Shown: piece after piece, positions 37,817-46,262 of the stretch
Numbering within the stretch: the first letter of the stretch is position 1
How the letters are laid out: each line of letters opens with the position of its first letter
Source: Corynebacterium auris
GTDB lineage: Bacteria; Actinomycetota; Actinomycetes; Mycobacteriales; Mycobacteriaceae
Direction of reading: 5' to 3'
Length of the DNA stretch: 64,000 nucleotides
Assembly: GCF_030408575.1 (NCBI RefSeq)
Contig: NZ_CP047047.1
Span: 744,001 to 808,000 of the forward strand
Position numbers and translations under genes: made by a program
The notes under the pieces: model-generated
What the model was told of the DNA's origin: nothing
The model's input: only the letters and a program-made list of their open reading frames with translations
The model's database searches: none

Positions 37817-38970
37817 CTCGTGGTTGTGCGGCGCTGGGCAGCGGCCTGCACCGCCGCCTCGTAGACCTCGACGAGCTTCTCGGTGGAGGCCCGCCAGGAC
37901 CAGCGCTCGGCTTCCTGGCGGGCCGCGCGCGCCATCCGGTCGCGGGTGTCCGCATCGCGCAGTAGCTCCACCACCCGCTCGGCCCACGCGGAATCAGGAA
38001 GCTGCGGGTCGACGAGAAAACCGGTCTCACCGTCGTTGATGACGAAGGGGACCCCGCCCGCGCAGGCGCCCACCACGGGAACTCCCGAGGCGAAAGACTC
38101 GAGGGCGACAAAGCCGAGCGTCTCGGTTGTGGAAGGAAAGAGGAAGACGTCGCCGGAGGCGAATGCCGCGGCGAGGGTGTCGCCGGAGAGATAGCCGGTG
38201 AAGGTGATCCACTCCCTGTCCATCCGTTCGCGCAGCTGAGCATACTGGGGGCCTTCGCCGACGAGCGCTAGGCGGGCGTCGGGGACCGTGCGGCGCACTT
38301 CCTCCATGATTCCGAGGGTGCGTTCGACATCTTTTTCAGCAGAGATCCGGCCGACGTAAGTGACGAGGGGCGCGTCGGGGTGGCCGTCGCTAAGCAAAGT
38401 GCGGGCCTCGAGAGAACGGCGGGAAGGGGAAAATCCCTCGGTGTCCACGGCCTTCGGCCACAGCTCGAGGTTGCTCAGGCCGTAGTCGGCGGCCTTCTCA
38501 AGCATCGGGGCCGAGGTGACCAAGTTCCGCTCGGCGCGATTGTGGAACAGCTGTAGGCCGAACTTAGCCAGCGGCCTCACCCAGGAAATACCGAGCCTGC
38601 GGGTGTACTCGGGGACGTCGGTGTGGAAGGAGGCGACCACCGGGATGCCTCTGCCGCGCGCGTACAGGGCGGAAAACCCCGCCGTCCACATTGGGTTGAT
38701 GGCGTGGGCGACGTCGGGGCGGAACTCCGCGAGCGCGCGCGGCATGCGGGGGGAGGGCAGGCCGAAGTGGATCTCCGGGTAGACCGGCCAGAACGGTAGG
38801 GAGGGCACCGAGACCACCTTGAAGCCGGCGTATTCGCTCGGCGGGTTGCCGGTGGCGAAGACGAGCACCTCGTGGCCCATGTCGGCGAGCTGCTCAAGGG
38901 TGCGCGACGTACGGGTGACCACCCCGTCGATCTTCGGCAGGAAGACCTCGGTGAAGACGGCGATGCGCAT
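37813..38970 (-). CDS. GT4 glycosyltransferase, SqdX-like sulfoquinovosyltransferase
   Basis: The 385-residue GT-B enzyme has MRIAVFTEVFLPKIDGVVTR, VASFHTDVPEYTRRLG, YVGRISAEKDVERTL, the acidic catalytic FPSTTETLGFVALESFASG and VINDGETGFLV. The N-terminal and E-x7-E regions closely resemble cyanobacterial SqdX, which transfers sulfoquinovose from UDP-sulfoquinovose to diacylglycerol. Its ATG abuts the sqdB stop (TAAATG), so the two form an operon. A mannosyltransferase such as MgtA/PimB is an alternative. The neighbour is what decides. Confidence 0.72.
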   Translation of the reverse strand: MRIAVFTEVFLPKIDGVVTRTSRTLEQLADMGHEVLVFATGNPPSEYAGFKVVSVPSLPFWPVYPEIHFGLPSPRMPRALAEFRPDVAHAINPMWTAGFSALYARGRGIPVVASFHTDVPEYTRRLGISWVRPLAKFGLQLFHNRAERNLVTSAPMLEKAADYGLSNLELWPKAVDTEGFSPSRRSLEARTLLSDGHPDAPLVTYVGRISAEKDVERTLGIMEEVRRTVPDARLALVGEGPQYAQLRERMDREWITFTGYLSGDTLAAAFASGDVFLFPSTTETLGFVALESFASGVPVVGACAGGVPFVINDGETGFLVDPQLPDSAWAERVVELLRDADTRDRMARAARQEAERWSWRASTEKLVEVYEAAVQAAAQRRTTTS

Positions 38971-40167
38971 TTACTTCTCGCCGTCGGGTACGCCTTCGGC
39001 CTGGGCGGCGGTCCACAGGGACCGCGCCGGGATCTTCGAGCGGTCCGCCCGGTCCGCGTACTTCTTGGCCACGTCCTCGACCTCGCGCAAAAGCCCCTCT
39101 TCGAGGAACGTCGGCTCCAAGCCCAGGCTGAGGAAGGTGTCGTTGGAGACGTGCAGCTCGTTTTCCGCTGACTCTTTGCGCGGGTTGGGCACCATGGCCA
39201 CCTCCGCGCCGGAGATTCGAGAGATGAGCTCGGCGAGATCGCGCACGCGGTGGGTCTCGGTCATCTGGTTGAAGATCTTGACGCGCTCGCCGCGCTGCGG
39301 CGGGTTCTCCACCGCGAGCTGGATGCACTTGGCCATGTCCCGGATGTGGATGAACGCGCGGGTCTGGCCGCCCGTGCCGTGGACGGTCAGTGGGTAGCCC
39401 ACGGCCGCCTGCATAAGGAAGCGGTTGAGCACCGTGCCGTAGTCGCCGTCGTAGTCGAAGCGGTTGATAAGGCGCTCGTCGCGTTCCGTCTGCGGGGTGT
39501 GCGTACCCCAGATGATGCCCTGGTGCAGGTCGGTGATGCGCAGCTCGTCGTTCTTGGCGTAGTAGGCAAACAGGTTCTGGTCCAGCACCTTCGTCATGTG
39601 GTACACGGAGCCGGGGTTGGTGGGGTAGAGGATCTGCTTTTCAACCGTGCCGCCTTCGTCGGTGGAGACGGTGACATCGAGGTAGCCCTCCGGGATCTTC
39701 ATCCCGGCGGTGCCGTAGCCGTAGACGCCCATGGTGCCAAGGTGGACGACGTGGACGTCGAGGCCCGATTCGACGATGGCGACGAGCAGGTTGTGCGTGG
39801 CGTTGACGTTGTTGTCCACCGTGTAGCGCTTCGTGCGGTGGTTCTTCATGGAGTACGGTGCCGCCCGCTGCTCCGCGAAGTGAATGACGGTGTCGGGGCG
39901 CTCGCGTGTGATGAACTCGAGCAGCCCGTCGAAGTCGCGGGCGACGTCAAGGTTGACGAAGCCGATCTCGCGGCCCGAGACCTCTGTCCACGCGGCCAGG
40001 CGCTCCTCGATCGACGCGATCGGGGTGAGCGACTCCGCGCCGAGTTCTTCGTCGATGGCGCGCCGCGAGAGGTTGTCCACGATGGTGACGTCGTGGCCGA
40101 GGTCGGACAGGTGCAACGCCGCCGGCCAGCCGCAGAATCCGTCACCGCCAAGAACTGCAATCCGCAC
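38971..40167 (-). CDS. sqdB: UDP-sulfoquinovose synthase
   Basis: The 398-residue SDR-extended enzyme has the SqdB/SQD1 hallmarks: GGDGFCGWPAALHLSDLGHDV as the NAD fold, TMGVYGYGTAGMKIPEG, PTNPGSVYHMTK (YxxxK catalytic pair) and RFDYDGDYGTVLNRFLMQAA. It makes UDP-sulfoquinovose from UDP-glucose and sulfite. The length is as in plant and cyanobacterial enzymes. It is the first gene of the sqdB-glycosyltransferase operon, divergent from the FAD dehydrogenase. Confidence 0.9.
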   Translation of the reverse strand: MRIAVLGGDGFCGWPAALHLSDLGHDVTIVDNLSRRAIDEELGAESLTPIASIEERLAAWTEVSGREIGFVNLDVARDFDGLLEFITRERPDTVIHFAEQRAAPYSMKNHRTKRYTVDNNVNATHNLLVAIVESGLDVHVVHLGTMGVYGYGTAGMKIPEGYLDVTVSTDEGGTVEKQILYPTNPGSVYHMTKVLDQNLFAYYAKNDELRITDLHQGIIWGTHTPQTERDERLINRFDYDGDYGTVLNRFLMQAAVGYPLTVHGTGGQTRAFIHIRDMAKCIQLAVENPPQRGERVKIFNQMTETHRVRDLAELISRISGAEVAMVPNPRKESAENELHVSNDTFLSLGLEPTFLEEGLLREVEDVAKKYADRADRSKIPARSLWTAAQAEGVPDGEK

Positions 40168-40368
40168 AACAATCCCTTTCTCCGAACTCGTTCTTCGAAC
40201 TTAGCGCGTGCTCGCGCTCGACGTATTAGCCGCGACGCATTCAGCCACGGGCTTCTAGCAAGATTACAGTTTGCGCCAACAAGGCGCTCGGCGAACCGGG
40301 TGAACGCTTGGTGACGCGGAGGGTACTTTCCGGGACACGGGGGGCCCGCGTTCGGTAGTGTTTCGCCC
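40168..40368. other. Divergent promoter region of sqdB and the FAD dehydrogenase
   Basis: It holds a short GAACTCGTTC palindrome followed by TTCGAA near the sqdB side. I find no clear -10/-35 pair and no RNA gene. Confidence 0.35.
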
Positions 40369-42021
40369 ATGAAAACAACTGAGGCAGTCATCATTGTCGG
40401 TACCGGTCTCGCCGGCCTCGTCGCGGGGTATGAGGCGAGCAAAGCGGGGCGAACAGTCATCTTCGTCGACCAGGAAAGCAGCGCAAACCTCGGCGGCCAG
40501 GCCTTCTGGTCCCTTGGCGGGTTGTTCATGGCGGGCTCCCCGGAGCAGCGGCTCATGCGGGTCAAGGACACCGAAGAACTCGCCTGGATGGACTGGGAGA
40601 ACTCCGCCGACTACGACGATGCCGAGTACGACACCTGGCCGCGCAGATGGGGCAGGGAGTTCGTGCGCTTTGCGGCCAACGAGATGCACGGCTACCTCAA
40701 GGAGCTTGGCTTGCGCGTCCTACCCACGGTGGGTTGGGCCGAGCGCGGCTCGGGCGACGCGTCGGGTCACGGTAACTCGGTGCCGCGCTTCCACGTCACC
40801 TGGGGAACGGGCCCCGAGGTCGTCCGGGTGTTCAGGGAACCCGTCCTGCGCGCCGCGGAGGAGGGCAGGGTGGAGTTCCGCTTCCGCCACCGGGTCGACC
40901 AGCTCATCGTCGAGGGCGGCCGCGTCGTGGGCGTGCGGGGGGCCCGGCTGGCGGAGGATCACGGGGCGCGCGGGGAGGCGTCGAATAGCGACGAGCTCGA
41001 GCCCTTCGAGTTGCGCGGCGCGGCCGTGGTCATGGCCACCGGCGGTATCGGCGGCAACCTGGAGAAGGTCCGCCGTTCGTGGCCGGACGAGCGCTGGGGA
41101 CCGTGCCCCGAGAACCTGGTCACGGGCGTGCCCGAGTTCGTGGACGGGCGCGGTATCGACATCGCCGCCGCAGCCGGGGCCCGCCTGGTCAACACCGACC
41201 GCATGTGGCACTACCCCGAGGGCATGATCAACTGGGACCCCGTGTGGCCGGGCCACGGCATCCGCATTATCCCCGGGCCCAGCGCGCTGTGGCTCGACGC
41301 GACCGGCACGCGCCTGCCCACCCACCTGTTCCCGGGGTCGGACAACATCGAGGCGCTCGCACACATCGGGCGGACTGGGCACGGCTACTCGTGGTTCGTG
41401 CTCAACCAGGCGATTGCCGATAAGGAATTCATCTTCTCCGGCTCGGAGCAAAACCCCGACCTGACGGACAAGTCCCTGAAGAAGCTCGCGGGTAAGCTCT
41501 CCTCGGGTACGCCTGGAGCGATCAAGGCCTTCCAGGACAACGGCGTCGACTGGGTCACCGCGGATACGGTCGAAGAACTCGTCGAGGGCATGAACAAGCT
41601 TGGCGACGTCCCCATCGACGTCAACCACGTCCGCCGCCAGCTGGTCGAGCGCGACGCGCAGACGGCCAACCCGTTTTCCAAGGACATCCAGGTTAACTAC
41701 ATCCGTATGGCGCGTGGTTTCCTCGGGGACAAGATCGTGCGCGTGCACCCGCCGCACCGGCTGCTCGACGAGTCGAAGGGGCCGCTGATCGCGGTGCGCC
41801 TGCACGTTCTGACCCGCAAGACCCTCGGCGGGATCGAGACGGACCTCTCGGGGCGCGCGCTGACCGCCGAAGGCGAGGTACTCGCGGGCCTCTACGCCTG
41901 CGGCGAAGCGGCCGGCTTCGGCGGCGGCGGGATGCACGGCAAAAACGCCCTGGAGGGGACCTTCCTGGGCGGGTGTATCCACTCGGGTAAGCGTGTGGGG
42001 GAGGCGCTGGGGCGCGCCTAG
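40369..42021 (+). CDS. FAD-binding dehydrogenase (KstD/fumarate-reductase fold)
   Basis: The 550-residue flavoprotein has the N-terminal FAD motif VGTGLAGLVAGYEASKAG, GGQAFWSLGGLF, a second Rossmann segment AVVMATGGIGGN and a C-terminal LYACGEAAGFGGGGMHGKNALEGTFLGGC. It belongs to the FAD_binding_2 family of succinate/fumarate and ketosteroid dehydrogenases. The substrate is unknown; the corynebacterial homologues are usually called FAD-binding dehydrogenases. It is divergent from sqdB. Confidence 0.8.
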   Translation: MKTTEAVIIVGTGLAGLVAGYEASKAGRTVIFVDQESSANLGGQAFWSLGGLFMAGSPEQRLMRVKDTEELAWMDWENSADYDDAEYDTWPRRWGREFVRFAANEMHGYLKELGLRVLPTVGWAERGSGDASGHGNSVPRFHVTWGTGPEVVRVFREPVLRAAEEGRVEFRFRHRVDQLIVEGGRVVGVRGARLAEDHGARGEASNSDELEPFELRGAAVVMATGGIGGNLEKVRRSWPDERWGPCPENLVTGVPEFVDGRGIDIAAAAGARLVNTDRMWHYPEGMINWDPVWPGHGIRIIPGPSALWLDATGTRLPTHLFPGSDNIEALAHIGRTGHGYSWFVLNQAIADKEFIFSGSEQNPDLTDKSLKKLAGKLSSGTPGAIKAFQDNGVDWVTADTVEELVEGMNKLGDVPIDVNHVRRQLVERDAQTANPFSKDIQVNYIRMARGFLGDKIVRVHPPHRLLDESKGPLIAVRLHVLTRKTLGGIETDLSGRALTAEGEVLAGLYACGEAAGFGGGGMHGKNALEGTFLGGCIHSGKRVGEALGRA

Positions 42022-42050
42022 GCACATTCGAAAAAGAGGTCCAAAAAAGG

Positions 42051-42720
42051 ATGGTTGGTGTCCGGGTGGTGGCGTACGTTTATGGCCAATACCACGCGGA
42101 AGGGGAGGGCTGTGAGCACCGCCATGAACACCATATTGATCAGATCGAGCGCAGCCTCCCGGTCGTCGCCGAGGCGATGGCGCAGCCCGATGCACGGCAG
42201 TTCACCGCGACCCATCGGCCATTGGAGAAGCTGCGAGAAGCGCTAGCCTACCTCGGCGGCATCTACGCCTCTTTCGCCTTCATCTGCCAGTGCGCCAACG
42301 CCGGCGCGTTCGTCGTGGCGACGTACCCGGTGGAGTACTTCATCCAGCGCATGGGCGTCTCGCGCGCCACAGCATTCGAGTGGCTCTCCCGGGGCACAGC
42401 CCTCTTCGCAGACCCGGAATAGGCTCCCGTCGACGAAGGACCCGACGAGGAGGCCCGCCGACGCGCGGAGGACGAGCGCAAGGACGAAGAACGGGCGCGG
42501 AAGGCCGCCCGCGATCGTACGGCGAGCGAGGGGAAGCAGCGCATTATCATCCAGGCGCTGCACAACCTCAACGGGTACTCCGACCCGGGCCGGCCGGGAA
42601 TCTACGCGCAGGCCATGGAGGTCGCGGGGAAGATGAACCCGAAGGAGCTGCGGGCGTAAGTGAACGGCCTGGTTCGGAGGGCCAACCGCACGGGACGCCG
42701 CTTGGATAAAAAGATCGACC
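42051..42720 (+). pseudogene. Broken HNH/DUF222-type (coryneform) gene
   Basis: The frame from ATG 42051 reads YFIQRMGVSRATAFEWLSRG, typical of Corynebacterium HNH/DUF222-like proteins. It hits TAG at 42420, resumes with the charged DEEARRRAEDERKDEERARK linker and LHNLNGYSDPGRPGIYAQAM, stops again at TAA 42657, and continues as NGLVRRANR before similarity is lost. Two in-frame stops and the missing HNH domain show that it is dead. Its 3' end meets an IS fragment. Confidence 0.55.
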
Positions 42721-42750
42721 CCGGTCAAGTCCACGGTGGTGGTGTATCTG

Positions 42751-42810
42751 CCTTTCGATGATCTGATGGTCCGCCTTCTCCTTGGACTCGGCAGAATACT
42801 TCCTAGGCAT
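42751..42810 (-). pseudogene. IS3-type OrfA N-terminal fragment
   Basis: ATG 42810 on the minus strand begins MPRKYSAESKEKADHQIIE, the start of IS3-family OrfA proteins, and then loses similarity. No other part of the element or its ends remain here. Confidence 0.55.
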
Positions 42811-42855
42811 AGTGCCCAATCCTTCCGTAGCAGAGGTAGGAACCAAACCCAGGAC

Positions 42856-42921
42856 GCTTCAGCGGCCCGCCAGCTCGGGAGCGGACGGGCCACCTTGTAC
42901 ACATATCTTCCCCGCACGTAG
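42856..42921 (+). pseudogene. Resolvase/invertase C-terminal fragment 1
   Basis: The last residues before TAG read ARQLGSGRATLYTYL, which resembles the Hin-type helix-turn-helix at the end of serine recombinases. The catalytic domain is absent. It ends about 80 bases from the stop of the first SUKH gene. Confidence 0.45.
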
Positions 42922-42998
42922 AGAATTTCTCCCTGAAGATGAAGCTTTAGGAGCCTGGTCTTAGTACGCAGGCAGGGTGAGTATGTAGCAGCAATCCG

Positions 42999-43967
42999 TT
43001 AATTCTGGCGAAGGCGATCGAGAACCTGGTTGATGTAGCTTTCATCCATGATGTAGCCGTTTTCTGTCTCTGTCAGAACGCCCTCTTTAACCCGGCGATT
43101 CCACCACGTAATGATTGACCCCAATGTGTAGCCTACCCCGCCGTACTTCTGGCCAGGGACTGTGAATGAGTCGCCCATTAAATCCCCGAATGTCAGTTCC
43201 TGCCCTTCGCGCCCCCAACGGCCATATGTCCTGGGATCGTTTTGCGGTTCAACGTGCTGGACGAGCCAGTACACCACGTCGTAAAAGGTGAGGCCTTCTG
43301 GCGTATCTCCGGTAATCGCTACCCCTGTGGAATTTGTGATCGGCTCAGTCGCCTTGCGCAGCAACTGTTCCATATCTGGTGTTGGGGTGGCGGCTAGTGC
43401 TTGCTGGAGTGGCTGGGACAGTGCGCCGTATCGCACTCCTTTGATGCCGATGCCGTCCTGGCTGACTTCTTCTGCCTCACTAGCGGAGGGGTATGGTTCA
43501 AGTTGGGCCAGGAAGTCGTCGAATGAGTCTGCGACTAGTACTTTTGCACCGTCGGGGTCGGTGTCGAGATACAGTACTGATCCTGCTGGAAACTCAGCCA
43601 AGTCGTAGTTGATGACAAAGCACTGGTGCATGCCGTCTTCGCTGTCCGCGCATAGCAGGACCTCACGGGGGATTTCCCATTCCTCCATCAAGAAGGCTGC
43701 CTGCTCTAGCAAGTCGACATTCGAGTTGTTGGAGGTCGTTCCGTTGCCGTAGATGCTGTCTACGGCAACCTCGATCACGTCACCGTCGGGAAGTTCTATC
43801 TCTGGGAGGTAGCAGGTGTTCATGCTCAGGGACCCTCCCCCTGTCTGAGAGAGGAGACGTGTGTAGTCATCCGGCAGGCGACGGCCCAGGCCGTGCTCGA
43901 TTTCACGGATGCGCTGTTCATCTGCTGGCTGTGCCGGGTATTCAAAAAGAGTGCTGTAGTCGGTCAT
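42999..43967 (-). CDS. SUKH (SMI1/KNR4) family protein, copy 1
   Basis: The 322-residue protein has an N-terminal SMI1/KNR4 (SUKH) domain: IREIEHGLGRRLPDDYTRLL, FLMEEWEIPREVLL, SEDGMHQCFVINYDLAEFPAG. A C-terminal region of about 150 residues, with ATPTPDMEQLLRKA and a Trp-rich patch, is shared with copy 2. SUKH proteins often serve as immunity proteins to polymorphic toxins, but no toxin gene is adjacent. Lower GC and nearby mobile-element scars suggest transfer. Confidence 0.7.
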   Translation of the reverse strand: MTDYSTLFEYPAQPADEQRIREIEHGLGRRLPDDYTRLLSQTGGGSLSMNTCYLPEIELPDGDVIEVAVDSIYGNGTTSNNSNVDLLEQAAFLMEEWEIPREVLLCADSEDGMHQCFVINYDLAEFPAGSVLYLDTDPDGAKVLVADSFDDFLAQLEPYPSASEAEEVSQDGIGIKGVRYGALSQPLQQALAATPTPDMEQLLRKATEPITNSTGVAITGDTPEGLTFYDVVYWLVQHVEPQNDPRTYGRWGREGQELTFGDLMGDSFTVPGQKYGGVGYTLGSIITWWNRRVKEGVLTETENGYIMDESYINQVLDRLRQN

Positions 43968-44101
43968 GGTTGTCCTTTACAAAGTGAGTGGTTTGGCCCA
44001 TAGAGCGTATCCGCCAGTGTGACGCACAGCATTGTGGATTGTGGAGATCTTTCGGGATGAGCTGCACTAAAGGGCACGTGAGACACGGAGCACCAGGCAG
44101 G

Positions 44102-44290
44102 ATGCCCGTGCGAAAACCCCGCGGCGTGTACAAAGGTCGCGCGGAAGTACTTACCGGCTCCCGGGTTGCGCAGGCCAACCAGTGGGTGACCGGTGGTGTG
44201 CCCAAAGCGGAGGTGGCCCGCCGACTCGGGATCGGACGGACCACCCGGTATGCATACCTAGCGGAGGGGGCTGAACAAGATTCGAGTTAG
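44102..44290 (+). pseudogene. Resolvase/invertase C-terminal fragment 2
   Basis: Reads from ATG 44102 as RGVYKGRAEVLT and VPKAEVARRLGIGRTTRYAYL, the end of a Tn3-type serine recombinase with its helix-turn-helix. The catalytic part is lacking. It overlaps the stop of the second SUKH gene by four bases. It is better preserved than fragment 1. Confidence 0.6.
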
Positions 44291-45264
44291 ACCTCGGTTA
44301 TTGGGTCTTCTTTGCGGAGGTTTTCGATGATGGTGTTGATGTAGTCCTCGTCGATGATGTAGCCGGCGGGGGTTTCGGTCATGATGTTGTATTCGACTCG
44401 TATTTTCCACCACCACTCGACGGTGGGCTGGTTCCAAATGAAGCCGTATTTTTGACCGTCGGCGAGGAAGGATTTGCCGATCAACGTGTACATGTTAGGG
44501 GTGAGAATGGTGGTGCTTAGTCCCATGTAGGTCAGTGGATCTGGGTGCGGTTGGACGTGTTGCGCCACCCAGTAAAGAAGGTCTTGAAATCGCCTCCCCT
44601 CGTTACTGTTGTGCATCATACTGAGCCCAAATGAGTTGGCTAGGGGTGCGACTGCTTTACGCAGTAGGTATTCCATGTCGGGGGTGGGAGTTGCGGCGAT
44701 GGCGCGGGTGAGGTCATCGGAAAGTTTTCCGTGCCACACGCCTTTGATTCCCATCCCCTCTTGGCCTGCGCTTGGGGAGTCTTCTTCGTCATCTCGGTTG
44801 TAGGGTTCGAGTTTGGTGAAAAAGTCGGTGACGGAGTCGGCGACCTGGGTCATTTTCCCGCCGGGGTCGGTGTCGAGGTGCAGAATAACCCCTGCGGGGT
44901 AGTCGGGGAGGTCGTAGTTGATGACGAAGCAGTTGTGCATGCCATCTTCGGTGGTGGCGAACAGGAGAACCTCCTCGGGGATTTCCCATTCCTCCATGAG
45001 GTAGGTGGCATCGGTGGCCAGATCGAGGGGGAGGCCGGTACGTGTGCTGCCGTTGCCGAAGATGTCGTCGGTTGCCAGGCCTCCGACCCCTTCGGGGAGG
45101 CCCGGCATGACGCACTTGTCGAGTTTGAGGGTGCCGCCGCCGGTTTCTTTGATCAAGGCCCGGTAGTCGTCGGGCAGTTTTCTGCCGATGGCATGCTCGA
45201 TCTCGGCGAGGCGGGCATCGTCAGCCGGTTCAGCGGGTTCAGAAAAGAATTTGGAAAAGGTCAT
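44287..45264 (-). CDS. SUKH (SMI1/KNR4) family protein, copy 2
   Basis: The 325-residue paralog of the protein at 42999 shares LPDDYR, LMEEWEIPEEVLLFAT, EDGMHNCFVINYDLPDYPAG, GIKGV and ATPTPDMEYLLRKA over the whole length. It carries the same two-part architecture. A transposase fragment lies upstream. It is most likely an orphan immunity protein, or part of a duplicated accessory unit; function is not established. Confidence 0.7.
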   Translation of the reverse strand: MTFSKFFSEPAEPADDARLAEIEHAIGRKLPDDYRALIKETGGGTLKLDKCVMPGLPEGVGGLATDDIFGNGSTRTGLPLDLATDATYLMEEWEIPEEVLLFATTEDGMHNCFVINYDLPDYPAGVILHLDTDPGGKMTQVADSVTDFFTKLEPYNRDDEEDSPSAGQEGMGIKGVWHGKLSDDLTRAIAATPTPDMEYLLRKAVAPLANSFGLSMMHNSNEGRRFQDLLYWVAQHVQPHPDPLTYMGLSTTILTPNMYTLIGKSFLADGQKYGFIWNQPTVEWWWKIRVEYNIMTETPAGYIIDEDYINTIIENLRKEDPITEV

Positions 45265-45296
45265 TGTTGCTTTCTCCTTACGTGCAGTTGGGCCAG

Positions 45297-45464
45297 TTAA
45301 AGTGTGCTTCCCCGTGACGTTGTGAACGCGTCGTGTGAGGGGGTGAGGCCGTCGATGGCGGTGTGGGCTCGACGGTCATTGTAGCCGTGGATAAACTCCG
45401 CGTACGTCTGCTGACAGGGCCTTTCGCTGCTGTCGGGGCGCGCGTAGGCCCATTCCGAGAGCGC
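45297..45464 (-). pseudogene. IS3/IS481-type transposase C-terminal fragment
   Basis: The minus frame reads LSEWAYARPDSSE followed by FIHGYNDRRAHTAIDGLTP, which matches the end of the integrase-core domain (the family's W-A-Y and Y-N-x-x-R-x-H-x-A-L motifs). The rest of the element is missing. The fragment begins directly upstream of SUKH copy 2. Confidence 0.6.
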
Positions 45465-45755
45465 CCGTCTGGTCGGGGCGGTACTCGCCGAGCACCACGA
45501 GTGAGAAGGATCCAACAGAAATGCCACATGTCACTGACCAGTCTCGAGCAGACCACAGGCATCGTTGCTGCCGGCACGATCGACGCCGCCCCGGCAGAAG
45601 GAAACGAGATCGCCGCATGATCACACCCCCACCCCAGCCCCGAGCCGGGCCCTGACAACACGCCCCCAAACATCACCACAATTCGAAACTAGATACACCA
45701 CGACCCACGACTTGACACCCGCCACTGTTCGAAAGCTCCGCGTAGCCGGGGGCGA
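45465..45755. other. Unrecognised mobile-element-derived DNA
   Basis: The stretch is open in several frames without a recognisable product or start. It is probably residual sequence of the broken element to its left. Confidence 0.35.
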
Positions 45756-46148
45756 TCAGGCTGCCTCGACCACGAAACCCACGTGCAGCGTGGAGAGCTC
45801 GTGCGCGCCAGGCCCAGGCGGCAACGCCTCGATCTCGGCCGCCGTCTCGGGCGTGACCGGGACGATCCACCCCAGGGTGGGGTCGAGAGCCGGGTCGTTC
45901 GGCGTGCGCACGGGCACGAACGTGACCGGGCGCTCACTACCGCTGGTGAGGCGTATTGGGGCGTCGAGAAGCGACAGCGGATCGAGCGAGGCGAGGGTGA
46001 TGATAACGAGGGTCTCCTCCGTGTCCGGGGAGAGGTTCGCCGTATGCACGCGCAGAGTAGGTACCTCTACGCTGCGGTACTCCTCCGGGTAGTCGACGAG
46101 ACGCGCGCCGCCGCCGAACAGGGAGCTGAGTCTGTCCATGAAGCCCAT
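45756..46148 (-). CDS. Hypothetical protein, 130 residues
   Basis: The cytoplasmic-looking protein has a short hydrophobic start (MGFMDRLSSLFGGG) and a Pro/Thr-rich body with LGWIVPVTPETAAEIEALPPG. I know no family. It is divergent from the DASS transporter and has normal GC and codon use, so it looks real. Confidence 0.55.
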   Translation of the reverse strand: MGFMDRLSSLFGGGARLVDYPEEYRSVEVPTLRVHTANLSPDTEETLVIITLASLDPLSLLDAPIRLTSGSERPVTFVPVRTPNDPALDPTLGWIVPVTPETAAEIEALPPGPGAHELSTLHVGFVVEAA

Positions 46149-46262
46149 GGCGGCAGTGTATCCCTGCCCACGGGGCGCGCGGACGTGACCATTATCATGC
46201 CCCGGTTTAGATCAAGGTTATTAAACTTTTAGGTGTGGCCAATGATAAAGGAGGACCTTGCT

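Noticed and set aside
37813..38970. Calling the GT4 gene MgtA or PimB (mannosyltransferase)
   Set aside because: The N-terminal and E-x7-E regions fit SqdX better, and the adjoining sqdB supports this, but it stays an alternative.
42018..42215. A small minus-strand gene opposite the HNH pseudogene
   Set aside because: It is antisense to recognisable remains and has no ribosome site or homology.
44102..44290. A complete small regulator with a helix-turn-helix
   Set aside because: The RGVYKGRAEVLT lead-in is that of a Tn3 resolvase C-terminus, so it is a fragment rather than an independent gene.
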